Source: Actinacidiphila paucisporea (GTDB lineage: Bacteria; Actinomycetota; Actinomycetes; Streptomycetales; Streptomycetaceae). From it: DNA of 64,000 bases. Positions 15,877 to 24,555 of this stretch are shown piece by piece. The position numbers and the translations under genes are program-made. The DNA lies in the NCBI RefSeq assembly GCF_900142575.1, contig NZ_FRBI01000021.1, positions 63,459-127,458 on the forward strand. The letters run 5' to 3'. Positions within the stretch are counted from its first letter, which is position 1. Each line of letters opens with the position of its first letter. The notes below the pieces were generated by a model. That model worked only from the letters and a program-made list of their open reading frames with translations. It was not told the origin of the DNA and did not search any database.

Positions 15877-18114
15877 ATGACCCGTACAGCTCTGCGTATC
15901 TGCCCCCTGTGCGAAGCCACCTGCGGCCTCGTCCTGACCATCGACCAGGACCGTGTCACGCACGCCCGCGGCGACCGCGACGACGTCTTCAGCGCCGGGT
16001 TCGTCTGCCCGAAGGGCGCCTCCTTCGGCGCGCTCGACGCCGACCCCGACCGGCTCACCAGGCCGCTGGTGCGCAGGGACGGCACGCTGGCCGAGGCGAG
16101 TTGGGCCGAGGCGTTCGAGGCCGTCGCGGCGGGCATCGGCGCGGTCAGCGGAGCGCACGGCGGCGACGCGGTCGGCGTCGTCCTGGGCAATCCCAACGTC
16201 CATACGATGGCCGGCGCGCTCTACCCCGCGCAGCTGATCGGGGCGCTGCGCACGCGCAGCGTCTTCACCGCCAGCACCCTCGACCAGATGCCCAAGCACG
16301 TCAGCTGCGGCTACCTGTTCGGCGACCCCAACGCGATTCCCGTGCCGGACCTGGACCGCACCGACCACCTGGTGCTCATCGGCGCCAACCCGCTGGTCTC
16401 CAATGGCAGTCTGGCCACCGCTGCCGACTTCCCCGGCAAACTCAAGGCGCTGCGGCGGCGCGGCGGACGGCTCGTCGTCATCGACCCCAACCGCACCAGG
16501 ACCGCCGCGGCGGCCGACCGCCATGTGGCACCCAGGCCCGGCACGGACGCGGCACTGCTCTTCGCCATGGTGCAGGTCCTCTTCGCCGAAGAACTCACCG
16601 ACCCGGGCCACCTGGCGCCGCACCTCAGTGGCGTGGCGGAGGTCCGCGACCTCGCCGCGGACTTCACCCCCGAGTCGGTCGCCGCATATTGCGACGTCCC
16701 CGCCGAGGACATCCGCTCTCTCGCACGGGAGCTGGCCGCCGCCGAGCGGGCCGCGGTCTACGGGCGACTGGGCAGCACCGCAGTCGAATTCGGCACCCTG
16801 GCGAGCTGGCTGGTCGACGTGCTCAATGTGCTGACGGGGAATCTGGACCGGCCCGGGGGTGCGATGTTCCCGCTCGCGGCCACCGCCAGGGCGCCCCGGC
16901 CGCCGCGCCCCGGCAAGGGCTTCACCACCGGGCGCTGGCGCAGCCGCGTGTCGGGACACCCCGAGGTCAAGGGGGAGCTGCCCACCGCGGCCCTTGCCGA
17001 GGAGATCGACACGCCGGGGGAGGGGCGCCTGCGTGCGCTGATCGTGGTGGCGTCCAATCCGGTGCTCTCCGCGCCCGACGGCCTGCGCACGGACCGCGCC
17101 CTGTCCGGGCTCGACTTCATGGTCAGCGTCGATCCGTATCTCAACGAGACGTCACGGCAGGCCCATGTCGTCCTGCCGCCGCCACCGCCGGCCCGCAGCG
17201 CGCACTACGACTTCGCCTTCAGCACCCTCGCGGTGCGCAACACCGTCCGCTACAGCCCGCCCGCCGTGCCGCTCGCCTCCGGCGCGCCCGACGAGCCGGA
17301 GATCCTGGCCCGGCTGATCCTCGCCGTCCTCGGCCAGGGCGGCCCGGAGGCCGACCCCGCGCTGGTCGACGGCCAGGCGGTGTCGCGCAGGCTCGGCGCG
17401 GAGACCGCCGACCCGCACTCCGCGGTCCACGGCAGGGACGCCGAGGAAGTGGCCGCGCTGCTCGGCGGGCGCACCGGCTACGAGCGGCGGCTCGACATGA
17501 TGCTGCGGCTCGGCCCCTACGGCGACGGTTTCGGCGCCGACCCGGAAGGCCTCACCCTGGCCGGGCTCCTCGACCACCCGCACGGTATCGACCTGGGACC
17601 GCTGGGCCCGCGGCTGGGCGCGGTGCTGCGCACCGCGTCCGGCACCGTGGAGCTGGCCGCGCCGCCGGTCGCCGCCGACGTGCCGCGCCTTCGCGCCGCA
17701 GTGGCCGACGGCGGCGACCGGCGCTCGCTGGTCCTGATCGGGCGCCGCCATCTGCGGTCGAACAACAGCTGGATGCACAATGTGCCGGTCCTGACCGGCG
17801 GCAGCAACCGCTGCACCGCCCAACTGCACCCCGAGGACGCCGCCCGGCTCGGCCTGGTGGAAGGCGCGCTCGCCCGCATCAAGGGCGACGGCGGCGAGAT
17901 CACCGCACCGGTGGAGATCACCGACACGCTGCGCCGCGGCGTGGTGTGCCTGCCGCACGGCTGGGGCCACGACCGCACCGGCACCCGGCTGACCGCCGCC
18001 TCCCGCGAGCCCGGGGTCAATGTCAACCAGCTGCTCGACGGCAGCCGCCTCGACCCGCTGTCCGGCACCGCGGTGCTCAACGGCTTCCCGATACAGGTGG
18101 AGGCAGCCGGCTGA
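15877..18114 (+). CDS. Molybdopterin-dependent oxidoreductase (formate dehydrogenase/nitrate reductase superfamily)
   Basis: 745 residues. The N-terminus binds a [4Fe-4S] cluster: Cys9, Cys12 and Cys16 in CPLCEATC and a fourth Cys in FVCPKG. Cofactor-binding regions follow: VLGNPNVHT, LIGANPLVSNGS, VVIDPNRTRTAAAADRHVAPRPGTDAALL and, near the end, RRHLRSNNSWMHNVP and the molybdopterin-dinucleotide-binding domain (ARIKGDGGEITAPVEITD, VCLPHGWGH). No Tat signal is seen, so it is cytoplasmic. No electron-transfer subunit or maturation gene is adjacent. Substrate unknown; it resembles the stand-alone actinobacterial group annotated as molybdopterin oxidoreductases. Confidence 0.88.
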   Translation: MTRTALRICPLCEATCGLVLTIDQDRVTHARGDRDDVFSAGFVCPKGASFGALDADPDRLTRPLVRRDGTLAEASWAEAFEAVAAGIGAVSGAHGGDAVGVVLGNPNVHTMAGALYPAQLIGALRTRSVFTASTLDQMPKHVSCGYLFGDPNAIPVPDLDRTDHLVLIGANPLVSNGSLATAADFPGKLKALRRRGGRLVVIDPNRTRTAAAADRHVAPRPGTDAALLFAMVQVLFAEELTDPGHLAPHLSGVAEVRDLAADFTPESVAAYCDVPAEDIRSLARELAAAERAAVYGRLGSTAVEFGTLASWLVDVLNVLTGNLDRPGGAMFPLAATARAPRPPRPGKGFTTGRWRSRVSGHPEVKGELPTAALAEEIDTPGEGRLRALIVVASNPVLSAPDGLRTDRALSGLDFMVSVDPYLNETSRQAHVVLPPPPPARSAHYDFAFSTLAVRNTVRYSPPAVPLASGAPDEPEILARLILAVLGQGGPEADPALVDGQAVSRRLGAETADPHSAVHGRDAEEVAALLGGRTGYERRLDMMLRLGPYGDGFGADPEGLTLAGLLDHPHGIDLGPLGPRLGAVLRTASGTVELAAPPVAADVPRLRAAVADGGDRRSLVLIGRRHLRSNNSWMHNVPVLTGGSNRCTAQLHPEDAARLGLVEGALARIKGDGGEITAPVEITDTLRRGVVCLPHGWGHDRTGTRLTAASREPGVNVNQLLDGSRLDPLSGTAVLNGFPIQVEAAG

Positions 18115-18249
18115 CCGGTGCGCCGGCACCACGGCGGTGGTCGGCGGGGGGCCGGACCGCCGAACCCGTTCCGCGGGCGTGCGGCCGGCTGCCGCGCCCG
18201 TGTCGGGCCCACGGGTGACCGAGGGCATACGACGGGCCCTGGCGACGTA

Positions 18250-18268
18250 AAACTATCGGCGCTAGTTT
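18250..18268. promoter_or_regulatory. Operator AAACTATCGGCGCTAGTTT upstream of aldehyde dehydrogenase
   Basis: A 19-bp palindrome with AAACTA/TAGTTT arms, 35 bp before the start at 18304. The same arms and length recur at 22459-22477 in the TetR/acyl-CoA dehydrogenase divergent promoter, so both are probably bound by the TetR protein encoded at 21768-22430. Confidence 0.75.
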
Positions 18269-18303
18269 GGGCGTCGACGCAGCGGTGACTCGGAAGGCGG
18301 CAG

Positions 18304-19824
18304 GTGGACGGCATGGCTCAGGGCGGCGGCACGGACAGGGCGGACGCGGCAGGCGGCGCGGAGCCGGCGGAAGACGCGGACCGGGCAGGAGACGTGGACC
18401 AGGCGGGCGGCGGGGCCGGCATCCACCGCGGGCGGGAGGCGGTCTTCATCGGTGGCGCGTGGCGCCCCGCCGCCACCGACGGCACGATCGACGTCGTGAA
18501 TCCGGCCACCGAGCAGGTCATCGGACGCGTGCCGGCCGGCACCGCGCAGGACGTGGACGCCGCCGTGACCGCCGCCCGCGCGGCGCTGCCCGGCTGGGCG
18601 GCCACCCCGCCCGACGAGCGTGCCGCCGTCCTCGGCGCAGCACGCGACCTGCTCGCCGCGCGCCGGGAGGAGATCGCCGCCACCGTGTCGGCCGAGCTGG
18701 GCGCGCCGATGGCCTTCGCCACCGCCGTGCACGCCGACCTGCCCACCGCCGTGATGGCCTCCTATGCCGAGCTGGCCGCGGCCCACCCCTTCGAGGAGCG
18801 GGTCGGCAATTCCCGGGTGCTCCAGGAGCCGGTCGGCGTGGTGGGCGCGATCACCCCGTGGAATTACCCGCTGCACCAGATCGTCGCCAAGGTCGCCCCC
18901 GCCCTCGCCGCCGGCTGCACGGTGGTGCTCAAGCCCGCCGAGGACACCCCGCTGGTGGCGCAGCTCTTCACCGACATCCTGGCCGCGGCGGGTCTGCCCG
19001 CCGGAGTCTTCAACCTGGTCACCGGACTCGGCCCGGTCGCGGGCCAGGCGCTCGCCGAGCACCCGGGTGTGGACCTGGTGTCCTTCACCGGCTCCACCGC
19101 GGTGGGACGGCAGATCGGCGCGACGGCGGGAGCCGCCGTCAAGCGCGTCGCCCTGGAGCTGGGCGGCAAGTCGGCGAACGTGATCCTGCCGGGCGCCGAC
19201 CTGGCCCGCGCCGTCAACGTCGGACTGGCCAATGTCTTCGCCAACTCCGGCCAGACGTGCAGCGCCTGGACGCGGATACTGGTGGACGCCGCCCGTTACG
19301 ACGAGGCCGTCGCCATCGCCACGGCCTCCGCCGCCAAGTACGTGCCGGGCGACAGGCTCGGCCCGGTCGTCAATGCCAAGCAGCGCGACCGGGTGCGCGG
19401 CTACATCCGGCGCGGCGTCGACGAGGGCGCCAGGATCGTGGCCGGCGGCCCCGACGCCCCCGAGGGCCTGGAGGCCGGCTACTACGTCCGGCCCACCGTC
19501 TTCGCCGACGTCGAGCCCGCTATGGCGATCGCCCAGGAGGAGATCTTCGGCCCGGTCGTCGTCATGATCCGCTACGAGGACGAGGAGGACGCGCTGCGGA
19601 TCGCCAACGGCACGGTCTACGGGCTGGCAGGCGCGGTCTGGGGCGCCGACGAGGAGTCCGCTGTCGCCTTCGCGCGGCGGATGGACACCGGCCAGGTGGA
19701 CATCAACGGCGGCCGGTTCAACCCGCAGGCGCCCTTCGGCGGCTACAAGCAGTCCGGGGTGGGCCGCGAGCTGGGCGCGCACGGCCTGGCGGAATACCTC
19801 CAGACGAAGTCGCTGCAGTTCTGA
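18304..19824 (+). CDS. NAD(P)-dependent aldehyde dehydrogenase
   Basis: 506 residues from GTG 18304 (ATG 18313 is an alternative); the first 40 or so residues are a low-complexity acidic tail, after which a standard ALDH fold begins (EAVFIGGAWRPAATDGTIDVVNPATE). Catalytic Cys lies in ANSGQTCSAWTR, the general base Glu in LELGGKSANV, and the cofactor loop in FTGSTAVGRQI. The C-terminal signature is APFGGYKQSGVGRELG. It oxidises an aldehyde to the acid. The alcohol dehydrogenase follows 150 bp downstream, and an operator shared with the acyl-CoA dehydrogenase suggests an alcohol-to-acid-to-CoA pathway. Confidence 0.92.
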   Translation: MDGMAQGGGTDRADAAGGAEPAEDADRAGDVDQAGGGAGIHRGREAVFIGGAWRPAATDGTIDVVNPATEQVIGRVPAGTAQDVDAAVTAARAALPGWAATPPDERAAVLGAARDLLAARREEIAATVSAELGAPMAFATAVHADLPTAVMASYAELAAAHPFEERVGNSRVLQEPVGVVGAITPWNYPLHQIVAKVAPALAAGCTVVLKPAEDTPLVAQLFTDILAAAGLPAGVFNLVTGLGPVAGQALAEHPGVDLVSFTGSTAVGRQIGATAGAAVKRVALELGGKSANVILPGADLARAVNVGLANVFANSGQTCSAWTRILVDAARYDEAVAIATASAAKYVPGDRLGPVVNAKQRDRVRGYIRRGVDEGARIVAGGPDAPEGLEAGYYVRPTVFADVEPAMAIAQEEIFGPVVVMIRYEDEEDALRIANGTVYGLAGAVWGADEESAVAFARRMDTGQVDINGGRFNPQAPFGGYKQSGVGRELGAHGLAEYLQTKSLQF

Positions 19825-19974
19825 CGCCGGGGGCGGCCCCGGGCCAGTCCGGGACCCGCCGTCCCGGCCCGCCCGTCCCGACCGTCCCGACCGGGACAGG
19901 ACAGGCCACCGAGGCGCCCCGTACCGCTGACGTACCGACAAAGAGACACATCCCCGCACCGATCAGGAGACCCC

Positions 19975-21057
19975 GTGGTCCGCGCAGCCGTCCTGCCAGC
20001 CGTCAACGCGCCGCTGGTCGTCACCGAGATCGACCTGCCGGAACCGGGCCCCGGCCAGGTGCGGGTGCGGCTCGCCGCCGCGGGCGTCTGCCACTCCGAC
20101 CTCTCGCTGTCCAACGGCACGCTGCGCCAGCCGGTCCCGGCCGTGCTCGGCCATGAGGGCGCCGGCACGGTCGTCGCCGTCGGCGACGGCGTCGACCGGG
20201 TGGCACCCGGCGACAAGGTGGTGCTCAACTGGGCCCCCGCCTGCGGCAGCTGCCACTTCTGCGGGCTCGGCGAAGTGTGGCTGTGCGCCAACTCCGGCAA
20301 TGCCGCTGCCGCTCCTTACGCCACCCTCGCCGCCGACGGCAGCGCGCTGCACCCGGGCCTGGGCACCGCCGTCTTCGCCGAGGAGACCGTGGTCGCCGCC
20401 GGGGCCGTCCTCCCGTTGCCCGACGGCGTGCCGCTGACCGACGCCGCCCTGCTCGGCTGCGCGGTGCTCACCGGCTACGGAGCCGTGCACCATTCCGCGG
20501 CCGTACGCCCCGGCGAGTCGGTGGCCGTCTACGGCGTCGGCGGGGTCGGTCTCGCGGTGCTGCAGTCCGCCAGGATCGCGGGAGCGGGGCGGATCATCGC
20601 CGTCGACGTCGCCCCCGGCAAGGAGGAGCTGGCGATCGCCGCCGGCGCCACCGACTTCGTCGTCGCGGGCGAGGACACGGCCAAGCGGGTCCGCGGCCTC
20701 ACCGGCGGCCACGGCGCCGACGTCGCCGTCGAGTGCGTGGGCCGGGCCGACACCATCCGCACCGCCTGGTCCTCCACGCGGCGCGGCGGCCGTACGACCG
20801 TGGTCGGCATCGGCGGCCAGGACCAGAAAGTCATCTTCTCGGCGCTGGAACTGTTCTACTTCGGCCGGACGTTGTCAGGGTGCGTGTACGGCAATTGCGA
20901 CCCGACGCAGGATCTCCCCGTCCTCGCCGGGCACGTACGCGAGGGCCGCCTCGACCTGTCCGGCATGGTCACCGAGCACATCGGCCTTGACGGCATCCCA
21001 GCCGCGTTCGAGGCGATGACCGCGGGACGCGGCGGTAGGGCGCTGATCGTCTTCTGA
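19975..21057 (+). CDS. Zinc-dependent alcohol dehydrogenase (class III-like MDR)
   Basis: 360 residues from GTG 19975. Catalytic zinc ligands are Cys in AGVCHSDLS and His/Glu in VLGHEGAGTV. A structural zinc site is formed by four Cys in ACGSCHFCGLGEVWLC. The nucleotide fold is SVAVYGVGGVGLAVLQSA. The C-terminal CVYGNCDPTQDLPVLAGHVREGRLDL resembles NDMA- or mycothiol-dependent long-chain alcohol dehydrogenases. It is probably co-transcribed with the aldehyde dehydrogenase and oxidises the alcohol precursor of its substrate. A hairpin at 21101-21130 ends the unit. Confidence 0.9.
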   Translation: MVRAAVLPAVNAPLVVTEIDLPEPGPGQVRVRLAAAGVCHSDLSLSNGTLRQPVPAVLGHEGAGTVVAVGDGVDRVAPGDKVVLNWAPACGSCHFCGLGEVWLCANSGNAAAAPYATLAADGSALHPGLGTAVFAEETVVAAGAVLPLPDGVPLTDAALLGCAVLTGYGAVHHSAAVRPGESVAVYGVGGVGLAVLQSARIAGAGRIIAVDVAPGKEELAIAAGATDFVVAGEDTAKRVRGLTGGHGADVAVECVGRADTIRTAWSSTRRGGRTTVVGIGGQDQKVIFSALELFYFGRTLSGCVYGNCDPTQDLPVLAGHVREGRLDLSGMVTEHIGLDGIPAAFEAMTAGRGGRALIVF

Positions 21058-21100
21058 GCGCCCGACCGCCGCCCCGTGGCCCCAAACGGTCCGGCGCACC

Positions 21101-21130
21101 CGGACGGCCCCTCGGGGCTCGGGCCGTCCG
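21101..21130. terminator. Bidirectional hairpin between convergent alcohol dehydrogenase and DUF402 genes
   Basis: CGGACGGCCC (21101-21110) pairs perfectly with GGGCCGTCCG (21121-21130) across a 10-nt loop. It lies between two converging stops (21057 and 21137), the expected place for a shared terminator; no clear U-tract, as is common in streptomycetes. Confidence 0.7.
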
Positions 21131-21136
21131 CGAGGC

Positions 21137-21682
21137 CTACGCCGTCCCGCCCACCATCGCCAGCCACGCCTGGTGCGCCCCGGCGAAGGGCCCCCGGGCC
21201 CGTGCGATGGCGTCCATCAGCCAGTCGGCCGACTCCTGGGCCGCGGTGACCACGTCGGCCGGGTAGCCGTAGCGCACCTGGTGCTCGGCGAACTCGTCCT
21301 CGTCGACCAGGATCGGCTCCCGGGTGGCCCGCCTGAGCAGTACGTCGAGGTCGAGGTCGACCATGGTGACCTCGTCCGGCGACGGCCAGTGCGGCGGGGT
21401 GGTGATGTCGCAGTAGATCTCGGTCTTTCGCGGTGCCCCGTTGAAGGTCGCGGTCCACCACGCCTCGCGCGGGAAGAGCAGCACGTGGGGCTCGGGGATC
21501 GGTATCTCGTAGCTGTGGCCCTTGCGCGTCACGCCGCCCGCGGGCAGGCCCAGCCATATCCCGTGCGCGTCCTCGCCGAGGCGGCGCATCCGCAGATTCC
21601 AGTGCAATGTGCCGTCGTATTTGCGGTAGTTGACCTGGACGAGCCGCTGCGTGGCCGCCGGGGACGAATCCGTTGTCGACAT
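21137..21682 (-). CDS. DUF402 domain protein (FomD-like nucleotide hydrolase family)
   Basis: 181 residues. The DUF402 fold is indicated by WWTATFNGAPRKTEIYCDITTPP and VTMVDLDLDVLLRR, which contain the conserved Tyr, Asp and Asp-Leu-Asp metal-binding residues, followed by EPILVDEDEFAEHQVRYGYP and a C-terminal helix. Characterised relatives such as FomD hydrolyse nucleoside di- or CMP-linked phosphates; the substrate here is unknown. It ends against the alcohol dehydrogenase and shares no obvious operon. Confidence 0.8.
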   Translation of the reverse strand: MSTTDSSPAATQRLVQVNYRKYDGTLHWNLRMRRLGEDAHGIWLGLPAGGVTRKGHSYEIPIPEPHVLLFPREAWWTATFNGAPRKTEIYCDITTPPHWPSPDEVTMVDLDLDVLLRRATREPILVDEDEFAEHQVRYGYPADVVTAAQESADWLMDAIARARGPFAGAHQAWLAMVGGTA

Positions 21683-21767
21683 GGTGCCATCCTGTCAGTC
21701 GCCGCCGCCCGCCCGTCAGCCGTCGGCCCCCACCGGCCCGCAAGCCGTCGGCCTGACCCCCCGCTCG

Positions 21768-22430
21768 TCAGCCGCCTGTCCCCGCCGGCCGGTCCGCGGC
21801 GTCCGCGTCGGCATATTGGAGCGCCAGTCCGTCGAGCAGCGCCCGCAGGCCGGTCTCGAAGGCGCCCTCGTCGATCCGCTCGCGGTTCCTGGCCAGGAGG
21901 TGGGCCTGCCCCAGGTGCGGGTAGTCGGCGGGGTCGTAGGCGTCCGCGTCGCCCACGAAGCCGCCCGCGAAGGAGCCGAGCGCGGAGCCGGTGACGAAGT
22001 AGCGCATCAGGGCGCCGATATGGGTGGCCTGGGCCGGCGGCCAGCCCGCCTCCACCATGCCGCCGAAGACGGCGTCGGCCATGCGCAGGCCCGCCGGGCG
22101 CAAACCGGGGCCGGTGGCGAGGAAGGGGACGATGTTGGGGTGCTCGGTCAGGGCCGCGCGGTAGGAGCGGCCCCAGTCGAGCAGGGCCTGCCGCCAGTCC
22201 CGGTCGCCGCCGAACATCGACAGGTCGACCTGGTCGACCACCGCGTCGGCGACCGCGTCGAGTATCGCCTCCTTGGTGGCGAAGTGGTTGTAGAGCGAGG
22301 GCCCGCTGACACCCAGTTCCGCCGCCAGTCGCCGGGTGGACAGCGCCGCCAGACCCTCGCCGTCGATGAGCGCGAGCGCCGCCGTCACGATGCGGTCGCG
22401 GCTGAGCAGGGGCTTGCGGGGGCGGGCCAT
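21768..22430 (-). CDS. TetR-family regulator of the alcohol/acyl-CoA oxidation genes
   Basis: 220 residues from ATG 22428-22430 (MARPRKPLLS); the longer frame to 22508 crosses the operator and is rejected. The HTH is SRDRIVTAALALIDGEGLAALSTRRLAAELGVSGPSLYNHFATKEAILDAVAD. The C-terminal domain (TGPGLRPAGLRMADAVFGGMVEAG) resembles TetR_C_1-type ligand domains. It is divergent from the acyl-CoA dehydrogenase, with the palindrome 22459-22477 between them; a matching palindrome precedes the aldehyde dehydrogenase gene. Confidence 0.85.
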   Translation of the reverse strand: MARPRKPLLSRDRIVTAALALIDGEGLAALSTRRLAAELGVSGPSLYNHFATKEAILDAVADAVVDQVDLSMFGGDRDWRQALLDWGRSYRAALTEHPNIVPFLATGPGLRPAGLRMADAVFGGMVEAGWPPAQATHIGALMRYFVTGSALGSFAGGFVGDADAYDPADYPHLGQAHLLARNRERIDEGAFETGLRALLDGLALQYADADAADRPAGTGG

Positions 22431-22458
22431 GCGGCACATAGTAGGGGCTGCCGACTGA

Positions 22459-22477
22459 AAACTAGCGATGGTAGTTT
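22459..22477. promoter_or_regulatory. Operator AAACTAGCGATGGTAGTTT between TetR and acyl-CoA dehydrogenase
   Basis: Same 19-bp length and AAACTA/TAGTTT arms as 18250-18268. It lies 29 bp upstream of the TetR start and 70 bp upstream of the dehydrogenase start, so one dimer could control both directions. Just downstream, a 15-bp unit (GAGCGGGACGAGCAC) is repeated about 2.7 times (22479-22515). Confidence 0.75.
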
Positions 22478-22546
22478 CGAGCGGGACGAGCACGAGCGGG
22501 ACGAGCACGAGCGGGAACGCGGTGAGGGTGCGGTGAGGGAGCGGAT

Positions 22547-23707
22547 ATGGCAGTGAACTTCGGGCTGTCCGCGGAGCAGTCCGCCATCAAGGCCCTGGCC
22601 AGGGACTTCACCGACCGGGAGGTCGCCCCCCATGCCGCGGAGTGGGACCGCGCGGAGGCCGTGGACCGCGCGATCGTCAAGAAGCTCGGCGCGGTCGGCT
22701 TCCTCGGCTTGACCATTGCCGAGGAATACGGCGGCTCCGGCGGCGACCACCTGGCATATTGCCTCGTCACCGAGGAGCTGGGCCGGGCGGACTCGTCCGT
22801 GCGCGGCATCGTGTCCGTCTCGCTCGGCCTGGTCGCCAAGTCGATCGCGCACTGGGGCACCGAGCAGCAGAAACAGGCGTGGCTGCCGCGGCTGACCTCC
22901 GGGGAGGCGATCGGCTGCTTCGGTCTCACCGAGCCGGGCACCGGCTCCGACGCGGCGAACCTGACCACCCGCGCGGTGCGCGACGGGGACGCGTACGTCA
23001 TCACCGGCGGCAAGACCTTCATCACCAACGGGACCTGGGCCGACGTCGTGCTGCTCTTCGCCCGCACCGGCAGCGCCGAGGACGGGCACCGCGGCGTCAG
23101 CGCCTTCCTGGTGCCCACCGACACGCCGGGTCTCACCCGCCGCGCCATCCACGGCAAGCTCGGCCTGCGCGGCCAGGCGACGGCCGAGATCGTGCTCGAC
23201 GGCGCGAGGGTGCCCGCGGACACCCTGCTGGGGCCCGAGGGCAAGGGCTTCTCGGTGGCGATGTCGGCGCTGGCCAAGGGCCGGATGTCGGTCGCGGCCG
23301 GCTGCGTCGGCATCGCGCAGGCGTGCCTGGACGCGGCGGTCGGCTACGCCGGGCAGCGCGAGCAGTTCGGGTCGCCGATCGCCGGGCACCAGCTGGTGCA
23401 GGAGATGCTCGCCGACATCGCGGTCGACGTGGCCACCTCCCGGCTGCTGACCTGGCAGGTCGCCGACCTGATCGACCGCGGGCAGCCGTTCGCGACCGAG
23501 TCGTCGCTGGCCAAGCTGCACGCCAGCGAGGTGGCGGTGCGCTGCGCGAACAACGCGCTCCAGGTCTTCGGCGGCTACGGCTACATCGACGAGTACCCGG
23601 TCGGCAAGCTGCTGCGGGACGCCCGCGTCATGACCCTCTACGAGGGCACGAGCCAGATACACAAGCTGCTGATCGGCCGGTCGCTCACCGGCGTGTCGGC
23701 CTTCTGA
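22547..23707 (+). CDS. Short-chain acyl-CoA dehydrogenase
   Basis: 386 residues, the usual length for the butyryl-CoA/isovaleryl-CoA class. It introduces the alpha-beta double bond into acyl-CoA using FAD. FAD/substrate signatures are GCFGLTEPGTGSDAANLTT and YVITGGKTFITNGTWAD. The catalytic Glu is in LYEGTSQIHKLLIGRSL (Glu366). The QVFGGYGYIDEYPVGKLLRDA block is diagnostic. Control by the divergent TetR and the operator shared with the alcohol/aldehyde dehydrogenases suggests action on the CoA ester of the acid they produce; no CoA ligase is adjacent. Confidence 0.93.
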   Translation: MAVNFGLSAEQSAIKALARDFTDREVAPHAAEWDRAEAVDRAIVKKLGAVGFLGLTIAEEYGGSGGDHLAYCLVTEELGRADSSVRGIVSVSLGLVAKSIAHWGTEQQKQAWLPRLTSGEAIGCFGLTEPGTGSDAANLTTRAVRDGDAYVITGGKTFITNGTWADVVLLFARTGSAEDGHRGVSAFLVPTDTPGLTRRAIHGKLGLRGQATAEIVLDGARVPADTLLGPEGKGFSVAMSALAKGRMSVAAGCVGIAQACLDAAVGYAGQREQFGSPIAGHQLVQEMLADIAVDVATSRLLTWQVADLIDRGQPFATESSLAKLHASEVAVRCANNALQVFGGYGYIDEYPVGKLLRDARVMTLYEGTSQIHKLLIGRSLTGVSAF

Positions 23708-23726
23708 GCCGTACGGCACCGACGCT

Positions 23727-23739
23727 AAGCGCTTGCTCA
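23727..23739. promoter_or_regulatory. AAGCGCTTGCTCA motif upstream of TetR gene
   Basis: The 13 bases are identical to 25051-25063 upstream of the MaoC gene. The core AAGCGCTT is palindromic. It lies about 53 bp before the TetR start, consistent with autoregulation. Confidence 0.65.
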
Positions 23740-23791
23740 CCCGGCAGGTAGGGTGTGACCCTGTCAACCGACCGGGTCAGAGGAGCGTGTG

Positions 23792-24517
23792 ATGAGTGCG
23801 GAGGCGGCAACCGGCGAGGCGTGGGAGGACATCACCCCCGACGCCGCCAGGCGGCTGGTGGTCGCCGCGGTGCAGGCGTTCGCAGAACGCGGCTACCACG
23901 CCACCACCACCCGGGACATCGCGGGGCGGGCCGGGATGAGCCCGGCGGCGCTGTACATCCACTACAAGACCAAGGAAGAGCTGCTCTACCAGATCAGCCG
24001 GGTCGGCCATCAGCGCTCGCTGGACATGCTCCGCGAGGCGCGGGACGGCGGGGGCAGCGCCGCCGACCGGCTCGCCGCGGCCGTGCGCGCCTTCGTCCGC
24101 TGGCACGCCGAGCACCACACCACCGGGCGGGTGGTGCAGTACGAACTCGGCGCGCTCGCCCCCGACCACTACGGCGAGATCGTCGCGCTGCGGCGGCAGA
24201 GCGAGGACGCGATCCGCGCGATCGTCGCCGAGGGGGTGGCCGCCGGCGAGTTCGACGTGCCCGAGGTGCCCGGCACCACGCTGGCCGTCCTGTCGCTGTG
24301 CATCGACGTGGCCCGCTGGTTCAACCCGGCCGGCCGCCGTACGCCCGACGAGGTCGGCGCGCTCTACGCCGACCTCGTGCTGCGGATGGTCCGCGCGGAA
24401 GGCGGGCCGGTGGCCGACCGGGACCGGCCCGAGGCGGGCGACGGCGGCCTGCAGGCCGTTCAGGACCTGCCGGACCCGCCGGAAACTGCCGACCGGCGGC
24501 GGTCCGATCAGCAGTAG
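23792..24517 (+). CDS. TetR-family regulator (KstR/AcrR-like, acyl-CoA metabolism)
   Basis: About 241 residues; ATG 23792 is preceded by GAGGAG, and GTG 23789 is an equally possible start. HTH: ARRLVVAAVQAFAERGYHATTTRDIAGRAGMSPAALYIHYKTKEELLYQISRVGHQ. The C-terminal domain (QYELGALAPDHYGEIVALRRQSEDAIRAIV, SLCIDVARWFNPAGRRTPDEVG) is the type found in regulators of fatty acid and sterol metabolism. It is convergent with the MaoC gene, and each has an identical 13-bp motif upstream, so they probably form a regulator-target pair. The tail from about residue 212 is low complexity. Confidence 0.85.
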   Translation: MSAEAATGEAWEDITPDAARRLVVAAVQAFAERGYHATTTRDIAGRAGMSPAALYIHYKTKEELLYQISRVGHQRSLDMLREARDGGGSAADRLAAAVRAFVRWHAEHHTTGRVVQYELGALAPDHYGEIVALRRQSEDAIRAIVAEGVAAGEFDVPEVPGTTLAVLSLCIDVARWFNPAGRRTPDEVGALYADLVLRMVRAEGGPVADRDRPEAGDGGLQAVQDLPDPPETADRRRSDQQ

Positions 24518-24555
24518 GTCCGACCAGCGGTACGTACGGTCAGCGGGAAGTACGG

